A stretch of DNA of 64,000 nt from Fusarium oxysporum f. sp. lycopersici 4287 (lineage: Eukaryota; Ascomycota; Sordariomycetes; Hypocreales; Nectriaceae), in assembly GCF_000149955.1 (NCBI RefSeq), contig NC_030988.1:631774-695773 (forward strand), given 5' to 3'. Positions 1-10,100 of the stretch are shown in pieces. The notes below the pieces were generated by a model that was given only the letters and a program-made list of their open reading frames with translations, searched no databases and was not told the origin of the DNA. The position numbers and the translations under genes were made by a program. Position 1 is the stretch's first letter; the number at the start of each line of letters is the position of its first letter.

Positions 1-930
1 TGACAGCGGCTCACGAACGAGCTTCTCAAACTGCTCCCTCACGGCCTTGTCAACGATCGCTGGATCAGCATCAACTGCGTTCTTGATCAACGGCGCAACC
101 CCCGGTATGCTCCAAGCCAGTCGGCGGGCCACGGTAGGCACGAACTTGGCCAAGTTCCCTCGATCAGTCTCTCCTCTCTTGAAGAAGAAGCTAGCACCGA
201 GATCACCTTGCTTAGTCCGTGATCGAGCAACAGTCCGCGAGATGGTCGACTTTCCCGTTCCTGCCATGCCATTTAGCCAGAATATTGTCTTTGAGTTCGG
301 TTCAACGATCCAGCGATCGATTTCTTTGAGCAGCTCCACACGGGTGTTAGGCAAGCATGTCGGGTTGTGTTGTTCGGCATGGGAGTCAAAAGATGCACCC
401 TCTGCGATAGGTAGTGTGTCAAGGGTGATCTTATGGTCGACGTTCTGGAGGGTTGCGCTGGATGGGACTCGTATCAGCTGAAGTATCACCTCGTAGATCG
501 TGCCACTCACATCCCGTCGATATTCAATGCCAAAGAAACATTGTCTCTGCAGCGCGCAAGATTTTGGATGGCTCGCTCAATGTCTTCGCGTTCAAATGGC
601 CATTTGAGTGCGCGTACGCCAAGGCGGCTCATTGTCTTTCGACCAGTTGAAGGTTGGAGCTCTTGTGCGAGCTTACCCAGCGTTGAATGACCAACTTCTA
701 TCGCATATACCAATCGTCGAGACGCTTTCAGATCTTTCCCCCGAGAGCCTTCAACGAGACTCTCAAGTTCTTCTGTCGTGGCCTGAAAGGCAGCAACTTC
801 TTTGCGAAGCCTTTCGATATCGTCTCTGGCGTTCTTCACCTCTCGAGAGTACTGGAAACATAGGGAAAGCACCTTGGCCGACAGATCGATCACAGCGACG
901 ACGCTGGATGCGACGCCGAGTGCTTTCCAT
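1..930 (-). CDS. NACHT-type NLR protein, N-terminal half; 3' part lies outside the window
   Basis: Fungal STAND/NLR receptor of the kind that acts in heterokaryon incompatibility or innate-like signalling (family knowledge). Reading leftwards, exon 1 (about 926 to 511) encodes an alpha-helical N-terminal domain beginning ALGVASSVVAVIDLSAKVLS. A 53-bp intron (458-510, GTGAGT...CCATCCAG, branch CTGAT) restores the frame. Exon 2 (457 to 1) carries the linker LPIAEGASFDSHAEQHNPTC and a NACHT P-loop GMAGTGKST near 215-240, followed by GASFFFKRGETDRGN, and runs off the left edge open. The natural start would be ATG at 928-930 giving MEALGVASS, but one extra A follows ATGGAA and throws the frame, and no other in-frame ATG is available upstream before a stop. 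So the gene is probably a pseudogene, uses an unseen upstream exon, or carries a sequence error. Confidence 0.85.
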
Positions 931-1289
931 TGGATCTGATCACTGCATTTGCTCTCAGGTTCGTTGATGATAGCAATAGCGGCCTGACTATCGTGCGGGG
1001 TTGGCGAGGCTCAGTCCTCCCAACATGCATAGTACACGTGACTCAAGCCAATCAGCAATGCTGCTGAAGCCATCGCAGGTATTCACATCAGCCAGGCGTG
1101 CGCATCCTGTGACACTTACGTGCGCATCCAGGTGCGCACCGTTTTGACGCCCTGTCGCAGGGTAGGCATTAGTAATCTAGCTATATGCTTTAAAGAACTG
1201 TGCGGGATGGAATGCCCCGCACAAGAGATAACTTAAGACATCAATCAACACATTTGCTGCTGCTCATCATATTCACTCTAACCCTTTAA
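931..1289. other. Gap between two head-to-head NLR pieces
   Basis: No reading frame with family similarity was seen. A short inverted motif built on gtgcgcat/ggtgcgcac occurs near 1096-1140. The divergent promoters of the flanking NLR pieces would lie here if either is transcribed. Confidence 0.5.
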
Positions 1290-2719
1290 GCACGCTCAGT
1301 GCGACACTTATCGACAGCTGCATGTCTCGCCCGTATTCTTGATATTAACGAAAAAAGAATTCGCCATATGGTGGGCCTGCTCCCTTCAGTCCTCCACATC
1401 CCGTCTGAAAAGAATGCTCCTATTAAGCCACTTCATCTGTCGTTTCGGGACTTCCTGATCAATCGCGATAAGCACAAGACGGACCAATCCTGGGTTGTTG
1501 AAAAGGAGACACAGAAGTTGGCAATTAGGTGCCTTCAGCTGCTCATGGATAATGGTTGTCTCAAAAGAGATATATGCGGCCGGCGCACGCCCGGAGTTGC
1601 ACGGTCGGACATCGACAAGAAGGTTATTAACAGTTGCCTGCCTCCGGAGGCTCAGTACGCCTGCCTTTATTGGGTCTATCATTTCAAGGACAGCCAAGAG
1701 AGGGTTCGAGATGGAGACCAAGCACACGAATTCCTTGAGCTCCACTTTCTCCATTGGCTAGAAGCGTTGAGCCTGATTGGAAGGATATCAGAGAGCATCG
1801 GATTCATAGACGAGTTGCAGAGCATAGTCGATGTAAGACATTCGCCTTATGCGTTCTAGGGATCTGCTGAGAGACGTTTTTTTAGCCTGAAAAAGGTGCC
1901 CAAGTTGTTACCTTTTTGCGTGATGCGAAACGGTTCGTGCTCAACTGTTGTTGGATAATCGACACTGCACCCCTTCAGCTCTACGCGTCAGCACTTGTGT
2001 TTGCGCCAAAGCAGAGCATTATGCGACAGACATTCCAACGTTATCTTCCCAGGTGGATCTCCCTACTCCCAAACGTGGACTCCAACTGGAATGCAGTTTT
2101 ACAAACACTTGAGGGTCATACGAGTTGGGTCAGGTCTATGGTCTTTTCGAAGGACGGAAAGCTCATCGCATCCGCTTCACCTGATAAGACTGCCAAGATA
2201 TGGAATGTGGCAACGGGTGAAGAGGAACGGACTCTTGAGGGTCATATGCAGTCGGTCAGCTCTGTGGTTTTTTCGAAGGATGGCACACTCATCGCGTCGG
2301 GATCATATGATAAGACCGTCAAGATATGGAACGTGGCGACGGGCATCAACGTTAAGAGCTTTGATGCGAGCCGAATTGCCAACGTCTTTTATTTTCTTGA
2401 GAATGATTCGGTTTTTGTCACGAGTGCAGGCCGTTTCAGTCTTGGTTTTCTGTACAGTAGTACGTCGTATTCGAGCGAGCGCGAACTAAAGCTGGGTAGC
2501 CCAGAGGGTCAAGGAGAAGTGGATATCAGATTAGGCTTCGGGATCAACCACGACAACACATGGATTACAGCGGGTGGACCTGACGGACGTAGAGTTTTGT
2601 GGGTCCCACCGGATTTCCGGCCTGGTGTATCGACGATTCTAACTGAACCTTCAGGATCTGTTCATGTAATTGGCTGCGGGTCAGGAAGAGTGGTCGCCGG
2701 ATATCCAGAGGAGGGATGA
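1290..2719 (+). pseudogene. 5'-truncated NLR: post-NACHT region plus WD40 repeats
   Basis: C-terminal part of a HET-E/HNWD-like NACHT-WD40 protein. Exon 1 (open from 1290, after a TAA at 1287) begins in the region that normally follows NACHT (HLSTAACLARILDI, then LHLSFRDFLINRDK, then QYACLYWVYHFKD and HFLHWLEALSLIGR). A 53-bp intron at 1833-1885 (GTAAGA...TTTTTAG) joins IVD to PEKGAQVVTFLRDAKRF. Exon 2 carries the conserved APLQLYASALVFAPKQS segment and then WD40 repeats, two of them clear (LEGHTSWVRSMVFS...IWNVATG and LEGHMQSVSSVVFS...IWNVATG), the rest degenerate, and ends at TGA 2717-2719. About 458 codons are open. There is no NACHT domain upstream and no ATG at the natural position, so this is a 5' deletion product. 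WD40 repeats of this class are known to evolve rapidly. Confidence 0.8.
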
Positions 2720-3370
2720 TGACTGACTCTCAAGCCACTGGACATATTCGGGCACTTCAAGAAACCACACACAAGTGTCATCAATAGGCGGCTTGATCCT
2801 GGCCCATAACCAATATAGTCGGACTCATCAAACTAAACTGTTCGATCTACTTTTTTGAGCTGCCGCTTTTACCCGAACAGGGCTAATCGTTATATACTTC
2901 AGTGTATTTTAATTATCTCCTGTCAATTTGGTGACAGCATGTTATGCATGCAAATATTTAATCCCTCTTGGACAATCAGCTCTAAATATCCACCCTCCAT
3001 TCCCAGTCGCTATCGACGGCCTACATCCACGCGCATGGCATGAGATGGCGGAAACTCTGTCGTCAATGACTACAAATAGTTATGCGGGTTGAGCGGTGAT
3101 GTGGAAGGATGCATTGCATATGTCTGCTGCTCGGTCAGTCAAGGCACGTCTGCGATCTCTGCACCGCTGAACTTACTGTTACTATGCACATATTATGTTT
3201 GTCGCTCTAGGGCGTACGAAAAGCCCCGATTCCGTGTCGGTGGGGCTGTGTCATGCTTCGTACGCTACATCGGCGGTTATATTCATGTTGGGGACTTGTT
3301 GGACCGCGACAGGATCACCAACGCCAGCTCTTCCACCTTAATATCAATTGCGCTGGACGCGACAGAACCA
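2720..3370. other. Intergenic, no gene recognised
   Basis: Only short frames without family similarity are visible. It lies between the 3' ends of the convergent NLR relic and the 3371-4396 gene. Confidence 0.5.
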
Positions 3371-4396
3371 TCAGCCAGGCACCGCAGCAGGCTGAACAGT
3401 CGCATCCCAGCTCTTGACGCTCTTCCCTTCCCCCGCGACATCCATCTCATCACGCTTGCGCTTCTCTCCACGCGGCGACTCTTCGAGAGCGCGTGTCTTG
3501 AGACCAGCGAGTAATTGTCCCGCCACCCGTTCCGAGAAGCTCCCGTGTGGTTCGAATGGGACCTGGACGTGCTGTATCGCTGGCCAGACAAGGCCGTCCA
3601 TATCGTCGAGCGGGTTGTCGAGCGCGTGGAGGAGTTTGGAGGGGATATCGGCGCGGAAGACGTGTGCGTTCATTTGGTCGGAGGCGTTTGTTACTAGCAA
3701 TCGGACCTATGGAATTGACTGTCAGTGGGGCAACGAACAAGGGAATGTGGTTTGGCGTACGAAGAAGGCTTCTGGCGTCGTCTTTCGACAGCACCACTGT
3801 AGTTGAGCCAGGGACAGCAGAACGCAGACCAAGTATGGGTCCTCAAACCACAACGCAGGAGTCAAGTCGCGCAATCGGCGCTGGTAGATTCTCTCGCCGG
3901 GAACATTGGAGGCGCCCTCCACGGGATGACGCTTAGGCTTGAGGGCTCGTCGTCGCTGCTCGACAAGTTTCTCGTACAGAAAGTGGCCGACAATCGGCCG
4001 CTGCTGAAGATTGTATGCGTCGCCTATCTTGAAGGTTTCGCACTCTGGCGTATGGACTCCGAGCCTGTTGTAGAAGAAGTGAGGTCGAGCGTTGCCGTCA
4101 ATCACGCCATGAGGTTGGATCAGCAAGGCAAAGCAGGCGAACTTGGCAGAGGCGAATCGACCGTTGAGCAGCTGTTTTATGTAATGCTCTGTGTCATCTG
4201 GCTTGGTGTCGCTGCTGGGCGAGAGCGGTGGTGATGGTGGGAGGGAGGGAGGGAGGACGGTTGAGTCGAGGTGCTGGAAATGGCAGCGAAGCACTTGGAG
4301 GTGCTTGGGAGTCCAGAATAAAGGTTGAACGAGGAATCGCGGGTTCTCGACGCACAGTCTATGTAGAGACTTTGTTATCGGCATCGTGTCGGCCAT
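3371..4396 (-). CDS. Conserved fungal protein of unknown function (two exons)
   Basis: Chosen start is ATG at 4394-4396 (MADTMPITKSLHRLCVENPR); the open frame extends upstream but only to a GTG. Exon 1 (4396-3761) contains a proline/serine-rich stretch encoded by a GGGA-type purine tract, then HYIKQLLNGRFASAKFACF and PYLVCVLLSLAQLQW. A 54-bp intron (3707-3760, GTACGC...CCATAG with branch CTGAC) removes two in-frame stops and joins PEAFF to VRLLVTNASD. Exon 2 continues with FRADIPSKLLHAL, the VPFEPHGSFSERV motif and a basic tail ending RGEKRKRDE plus about 24 residues. Predicted length is 323 aa. The LAQLQW ... LLVTNA ... VPF.P..SF..R layout is that of a protein widespread in Fusarium and relatives; I know of no assigned function. 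The gene appears intact. Confidence 0.75.
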
Positions 4397-4763
4397 TTCC
4401 CGCGCATCGCAGAGAGTGTAGAATGAGAATGAGTGTTGTTGCAATGATGATTTAATTCTTTGGCACACGCGACAAGAGTTTAGCGAGGGCGGGAACGGAA
4501 TTATGTCTCTCCGCTGAGGCACGAAGATTCGAGGATACTCGTCACCTTAGTTGGATCTACGACCCTCGCTTATCTTATCTCTCCAGACTCCCCCATCATT
4601 CAGCTTCGAGCAGTGTATAACGGGTCCTCCGGCTTTGACTTTATGGCAGCATCAAGGGTTCTATACTTCCAATTACCTCCGCAAACTGTCTAGTTATTTA
4701 AAGAACTGCTTTGATAGCAGTGCACAGAAAGGTTTAACTACAAAGAACCCAGCAGGAGAATCA
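4397..4763. other. Intergenic, nothing recognised
   Basis: Promoter-side region of the 3371-4396 gene and 3' flank of the next gene. No motif stands out. Confidence 0.5.
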
Positions 4764-5617
4764 CTACTCCTCAACACCCTCACTGTCACTGATGACATCC
4801 TGCTGTGGCTGACGATCCATCGCCATTCCTAGCAAGCCCCGAATGTTGTTCAAAACGCCTCGTCTCCCTTCAACAGCACTTAGATCAAACCAGTGGGTTG
4901 CCGTGACCTTCAGTGACTCAGATGGTAACTGGCCGGCCATCAACCTACGCATGTAAGCCTTGGTCACATTGAACTCCAAGAAGCACACGTAATGGCTCGT
5001 GGCATTAAGAACGATGGTTCTGCTTTAGTTAGTGACTACTTTCCGAGTTTGACTCGAAGGATAGATACATACCGTTCATTTCCGAGCTGTTCCTCAGCAG
5101 GTATGGCTCTAGCCAGGATTGCCTCGCAAGTCATCTGCGCCAAGCACTCATCCGAGATCCTGGGCTTGTTATCATCAACCACAAGGCGCCGTTTGGCCTC
5201 AAGCAGTGCAATCGCAATATGAGGCCCGGTAGATACACCCCCCTCGACTCTGAGGATTAACCCGCCGTCGTCAACAGCAACGAACTGCTTCTTCAACTCG
5301 GAAATCTGTGAGACCATGCGACATTTCTGGCGGAGGTCGAGTACAGGTGACGCGTTAAGAGGCTGTGTGTAGTACAGCAGGTGGCGCAACACGCGATTGA
5401 TCAGATGCAAGGCGTTATCCTCGGCGGGGAGCTCTTGAGTGGGCTTTGTTTCGGTGTAGCCAGTAGATCCTTCGCTGCCGCCAGGTGATGAATGATTGCG
5501 GTCTTCAGGATTGCTGGATGAGACTTGAATACCGGCCGAGTGCACATATCCGGTATGAACTACTCCACGTCGGGCTCTTTTGGCTTCAGGTGTCCCATCA
5601 TTTCTGGGAATGGGACG
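4764..5617 (-). pseudogene. Fungal gene of unknown function, 5' end cut off by a Copia LTR
   Basis: Exon 1 is open from the LTR edge at 5617 down to 5073 and includes DGTPEAKRARR, a serine-rich segment, ALHLINRVLRHLLYYTQP, LLEAKRRLVVDDNKPRISDE and QMTCEAILARAI. A 53-bp intron (5020-5072, GTATGT...AAAGCAG, branch CACTAAC) joins NER to TIVLNATSHY. Exon 2 ends with CFLEFNVTKAYMRRL and LLGMAMDRQPQQD and stops at 4764. The splice preserves the frame exactly, so the gene was functional recently. No ATG lies between the LTR boundary and the coding body, so the beginning is missing. Its upstream part is not found on the far side of the Copia element, where a different gene is cut instead. Function unknown. 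Confidence 0.7.
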
Positions 5618-5823
5618 TGTTGAATGTTGGAGGGTTCACCCTCAACTTCAGGATTAAGGTTCAGGATTAAAGTTTGACGCCCTAAACTTAGATCGTAGGA
5701 CTTTCATCTAGGACTTTCTAGGACTCAAGTCCTAGAAGGAACCAGTCAAAGATATAAGGTCTCAATGGTCCTTCGATTGCGAAAGAATCAAGAAATATAC
5801 ACGATTCACCTTAATATCTGACA
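5618..5823 (+). repeat. Copia 5' LTR (206 bp)
   Basis: Starts TGTTGAATGTTGGAGGG and ends TTAATATCTGACA, with canonical TG...CA ends. Contains the short repeat pair aggactttc/aggactcaagtccta. I found no mismatch to the 3' LTR at 10607-10812. Confidence 0.95.
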
Positions 5824-5841
5824 ATTAAGAGTCTCATTGCC
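5824..5841 (+). promoter_or_regulatory. Primer-binding site complementary to the anticodon arm of tRNA-Lys(CUU)
   Basis: The 18 bases directly after the 5' LTR read ATTAAGAGTCTCATTGCC. Their complement, GGCAATGAGACTCTTAAT, matches the end of a tRNA 5' half: stem TGAGA, loop CTCTTAA with anticodon CTT, ending near position 39. It lacks the TGG expected for pairing with a tRNA 3' CCA end. Drosophila copia is known to prime with a 39-nt 5' half of initiator tRNA-Met; this would be the same strategy with a lysine tRNA. The tRNA match is from memory of eukaryotic tRNA-Lys(CUU) and was not computed. Confidence 0.65.
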
Positions 5842-5898
5842 TCAACCATTTTTATTTTTATTTTTCAATACCTTGAAGAACCCTCTTTCTCATACATA

Positions 5899-7104
5899 AT
5901 GTCCCTATCCAAGCCCCAAAAGGAAGGTCTTACGGCTACCCTCTCTAAGCCTGAGGACTTCCTCAACTGGGAGCATGAATTCCTCCTTCAGGCCCATCGT
6001 CTTGGTCTTCAGCAGCACCTCAAAAGCAAGACATTCCTCGGAGACGAACCAGCTATCCCGGATATAAGAAAACGCAGATATACGAAGACCGCTACAGCCC
6101 AACGAACAATCCGGTCTCATACTGCCGAATCTCAAGACGGCGCCCCAGACGACATTCAGGAAACGGCAAATGGAACATGGTCTATCTCTGACCTTACAGA
6201 CCAAGGCCAGAAGATCTTCCAGCAGGATTTAACCTTTTATCAGCTACAAGAGAAGGTTTTCGAAAAACAGAAAAACGCTCTTGGAACCCTTCAGGACTGG
6301 GTTATCCGTACGGTCTCCCCAAGCTTGATTCAAACCTGCTGTCAGTCACACGAATCAATATACGAATGGCACTGGAACCTTCGTGCCCGGTGTGGAAGGA
6401 CCGAGGAAGATGAAACGAAGGATGCCAGAAATAGGTATCTTACATTACTAAGAACTGCCCCAAAGACGGTCAGCCAAGCAGCATTCAAGTGGCTAGATCA
6501 ATGGGAAGAGGCAATGGCGAAAGGGCGACAACGAGAGGTCCCTGAAACGCTCCACAACAGTGCATGGGCCTGGGACTTCTTCAGTGTCACCACACACATC
6601 TTGCCCAGCTGGACTGCCTCATACAAAATCTCTTCAAAGACTCTATTGCAAAATAGGGCCCTCTCATACCGAGATGTAGGGAACGCCTTCCGAAATGAGC
6701 TCCAAGATGCAGAAGCCACGAAGGGCCGAGTGGCCCGCGGTGCGTTTTCTGCGAGCTATGCTGGGGAGGACCCCCAGGATGATGAAGGGGACGCCCGCAT
6801 CATTGAAGGCCAGTACCCATTTTCGAAGAAGGGAGAAAGAAAACGCCAGAGGTCTCCTGAGAAGAGACAGGAATGCCCGGCGTGTGGGTTATCCCACGAA
6901 CTTGCGAAATGCTTCTATGTCTTTCCAAATCAGGCATGGAAGGGATTCAAGCCCCGAGAGAAGATCCAAAAGAAGGTGAAAGAAGCTCTCGAGGAAGACT
7001 CAGACCTGGAGGCCAAGGTAAAAGCCCTCACTCGGAAGAAGGCCAGGACCACAAAAGACAGAACCTTGATGCAGCCAACAAAGGAAGAAAACTCAGACCA
7101 ATGA
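5899..7104 (+). CDS. gag: Copia Gag polyprotein
   Basis: Starts at ATG 5899, 76 bp after the LTR, and runs 401 codons. Typical Copia Gag start (LSKPQKEGLTATLSKPEDFL), with an alpha-helical middle region (UBN2-like) and a C-terminal zinc knuckle CPACGLSHELAKC at residues 326-338 (CX2CX3HX4C, the spacing I recall for fungal Copia), then a basic tail rich in K and E. Gag would form the virus-like particle that packages the RNA. It ends at TGA 7102-7104, and the next frame (pol) continues in the same phase with no intervening stop. Confidence 0.9.
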   Translation: MSLSKPQKEGLTATLSKPEDFLNWEHEFLLQAHRLGLQQHLKSKTFLGDEPAIPDIRKRRYTKTATAQRTIRSHTAESQDGAPDDIQETANGTWSISDLTDQGQKIFQQDLTFYQLQEKVFEKQKNALGTLQDWVIRTVSPSLIQTCCQSHESIYEWHWNLRARCGRTEEDETKDARNRYLTLLRTAPKTVSQAAFKWLDQWEEAMAKGRQREVPETLHNSAWAWDFFSVTTHILPSWTASYKISSKTLLQNRALSYRDVGNAFRNELQDAEATKGRVARGAFSASYAGEDPQDDEGDARIIEGQYPFSKKGERKRQRSPEKRQECPACGLSHELAKCFYVFPNQAWKGFKPREKIQKKVKEALEEDSDLEAKVKALTRKKARTTKDRTLMQPTKEENSDQ

Positions 7105-7125
7105 CTGTACGGCCGACCAGTCGCC
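7102..7125 (+). promoter_or_regulatory. Gag-Pol junction: in-frame TGA-C with a possible downstream hairpin
   Basis: gag (5899) and pol (7180) are in the same frame and the only stop between them is TGA followed by CTG. TGA-C is the leakiest stop context known in eukaryotes. Bases around the stop (gactg ... cagtc, 7103-7122) can form a small hairpin enclosing cggccg. Stop readthrough would give a Gag-Pol fusion at low level. A simple nonsense mutation in a single-ORF Copia element is the alternative. Confidence 0.5.
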
Positions 7126-10100
7126 GAAATCAAGACCGCCTTTGCAGCCCAAAGGGATAACTATCCCTTACGGAACTCCGTGATCCTCGACCCCGGAGCT
7201 ACTATCTCAATCACAAACAGTGCCAACAGACTAGCGAGATTCCAGCAGGCTATTCCAGGCGACTTCATCTGGGCAGGAGACCGAAAACTACCCATCTTAG
7301 GCTACGGAACCATGACCATCAGGCTCACAGGAACTCGAGTCCTAATGCTTGAAGATGTAGCCTATTGCCCTCGGCTCCTTACGACCCTAGTCTCCCTACG
7401 TCAACTACGAAAGAAAGGCTTCTATTGGGATAATAGGCGTAACCCAACGACCCTCCGACGACTCGACCGAACGATTGCATGCACAATCCATGACCTATAC
7501 GGCCAGTATGTCGTCGAATACCAGTCAGAAAGCTTCCCAAAAGCAGCCTTTGCAGCCCACAGATTCAGCTCTCACACAAAGAGAGCCCCTTTGACGGGAG
7601 AAGCTATCCGATGGCACAGTCGCCTAGGGCACCCGGGACCACAAGCTCTGGAACATCTTATCTCGGCCTCTCAAGGGGTGCGAATACGAGGACCAGCCAC
7701 TGTTGAATGCGACGCCTGTGGCATATCGAAGATCAAGAGACAAATCAGACGAGCCCCAAGACAATCCGATCAGAAGGCCGGCGAGCGTATCGCTATTGAC
7801 TTCCATGACTACCAAGAAGGCATAGGCGGCTATACCTCACAGATGTTGTTAACCTGCCGAGCTACGGGTTACATCTGGGATTACTACCTCACAGCCCGGA
7901 CGACAGAAGCTGTTATCACCGCTTTCAAATCCTTCCTAAGTCATCTGGAAGTCCAACACGGCCTCAAGGTCAAAGTCATCGAATGCGATAACGAGATCAC
8001 GGAGATCAAGCCGAAAATCGGAGACTTCCTGAGGAATAGAGCTATCATCATCGAGCCCTCGGCCCCATACACACAAGCCCAGAATGGGGGTGCCGAACGC
8101 TCAGGGGGTGTAGTCAAGGACAAGGAAAGGGCTATGCGAACAGGCGCAAAGCTTCCTCACCAGCTGTGGCCAGAAATTGGAAGGACAGCAGTTTATCTGT
8201 ACAACCGAACGCCGAACTACGCATCAGGCTGGAAAACGCCATATGATCAACTGCATACAGCATCAGCCAAAGCAGCAGGGATTCCACAGCCGAAGAAACA
8301 GCCGGATCAAACACACCTACGGGCATTTGGCTGCAAGGCCTATGCAATGACCTCAGATGCCCAGCAGAAGGTCAATCGCAAGATGCGGCTTAAGCCCAAA
8401 GGTTGGATCGGCTTCCTAGTGGGATATAGGTCCTCAAATATCTATAGGATCTGGATCCCCACGATCAACCGGATAGTCAATACTCGAGACGTCATATTTA
8501 ATGAAGACGAAGGCTGCAACGGAGACTGGGAAAGCTTCAAAGATGAACTACTCGAAGCTGACCTAGAAGAAGTTGCCAAGTTCGTACAAGGATCCTCCCT
8601 GCCGGAACAAGACGACAACGAACAAGCCGAACAGGTTGAAGACTGTATTGAAGTGGTCCTTCCAACAACCACCCTAGCAGACGAAAGCAGCCCTATTACA
8701 GACGAAACAGAAGACTGCATCGTGGCGACTGCCCTAGAAAACGGCCTTAAACAGTCAGAAGACTCTGATATCCTTCTAACACCTCCAGTCACACCACTGT
8801 CAGCGCTACTAGCGCACAGCTCCAGGGTCTTATCAGACGAAGGAAACAAAACAGTCTCGTGGCAAGCAGCCTTCCTAGCCGGAACAAAGTCCCCTCTCCA
8901 GACCTCAATTGAACGGAAGCTCCGACAAGGGGTGAAAATGCATCGAAACTCTCTACCGCCGCCCCCGACGAAACATCAAGACCTAAAGCATCACCCTTTT
9001 GGAATGCTCTTTCAAGAGGCTGAAGAAAGCCACCTTCAGAGTCACAAGGAAATGAGGTCCTGGACTGAGATTCGAAAGAAAGACGCTTGCGCCGTTGACC
9101 AACAAGTCCTTGGTTGTATGTGGGTATACGTTTACAAGTTCGATAAACACGGCCGATTTCAGAAATGCAAGGCACGGCTAGTGGTCAGAGGAGACCAACA
9201 AGCTAAGGGAAGGTTGCAAGAAACATATGCAGCTACCCTAGCCGGAAGGTCTTTCCGGACCCTGATAGCCATTGCGGCCAGATTTGACCTAGAGATGGTC
9301 CAATACGATGTGGTCAACGCCTTCGTAAACGCCCCAATTGACCAGGATATTTTCATGCACATGGCCCCGGGGTATAAGAAAACAGCAACTATCCTGAAGC
9401 TCAACAAGGCCCTGTACGGACTACGAGCCTCTCCCTTGCTATGGCAGAAAGAACTCTCGAAGACCCTCCTAGAGTTAGGCTACACACAGATTCCTCACGA
9501 ACCTTGTTGTTTCAAGAAGGAAGGAGTCCTCTTCTTCTTTTACGTTGACGATGTTATCATCGCTTACAGGAAGGCCCGGAAAGACAAGGCCGATGAATTG
9601 ACTAGACAGCTTGGATCAAAATACAAACTAACAGGCGGAGACCCCGTGCAATGGTTCCTAGGAATGGAAGTCATACGGGACCGACCTGCAAGGAAGATTT
9701 GGCTATCTCAAACAGCCTACATTGACAAAATCGCAAATCTAGCTAACAAGGGAACATCTACAGTACCAATGACTCAAACAGAGCTACGACCTCAAACAGG
9801 ACTAGCAACCCCGGCAGAACTTCAACGATATCAACGTAAAGTCGGCTCGATCCTCTATATCGCCGTTAACACCCGGCCTGACATAGCTTTCGCCGCCTCC
9901 AGGCTGGCCCGATTTCTTGTCAACCCTGGCCAAGAACACCAAGACGCCGCCGACCGCGTTATCCACTACCTCTCACACACAAGGCACCGAGCCCTACGAT
10001 TCGGAGGGCCCGGAGGTCTTACAGTTGCTAGTGACGCTTCTTTTGCCGATAACACCCTTGATCGGAAAAGCTCCCAAGCGTACACTATCCGACTATTCGA

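Noticed and set aside
507..893. NLR start at the GTG at 891-893
   Set aside because: Eukaryotic nuclear genes rarely start with GTG. The family start would be at 930, disrupted by one base.
3803..4234. Plus-strand frame of 143 codons
   Set aside because: Opposite-strand shadow of the conserved spliced gene at 3371-4396.
4228..4256. GGGA microsatellite as a regulatory element
   Set aside because: It is in the coding exon of the minus-strand gene, where it encodes a proline/serine run.
7102..7104. TGA read as selenocysteine or as part of an intron
   Set aside because: Fungi of this type lack selenocysteine insertion, and no acceptable splice pair flanks the codon.
8442..8849. Minus-strand frame of 135 codons inside Copia pol
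   Set aside because: Shadow of pol; serine-rich composition is the complement of its acidic linker.
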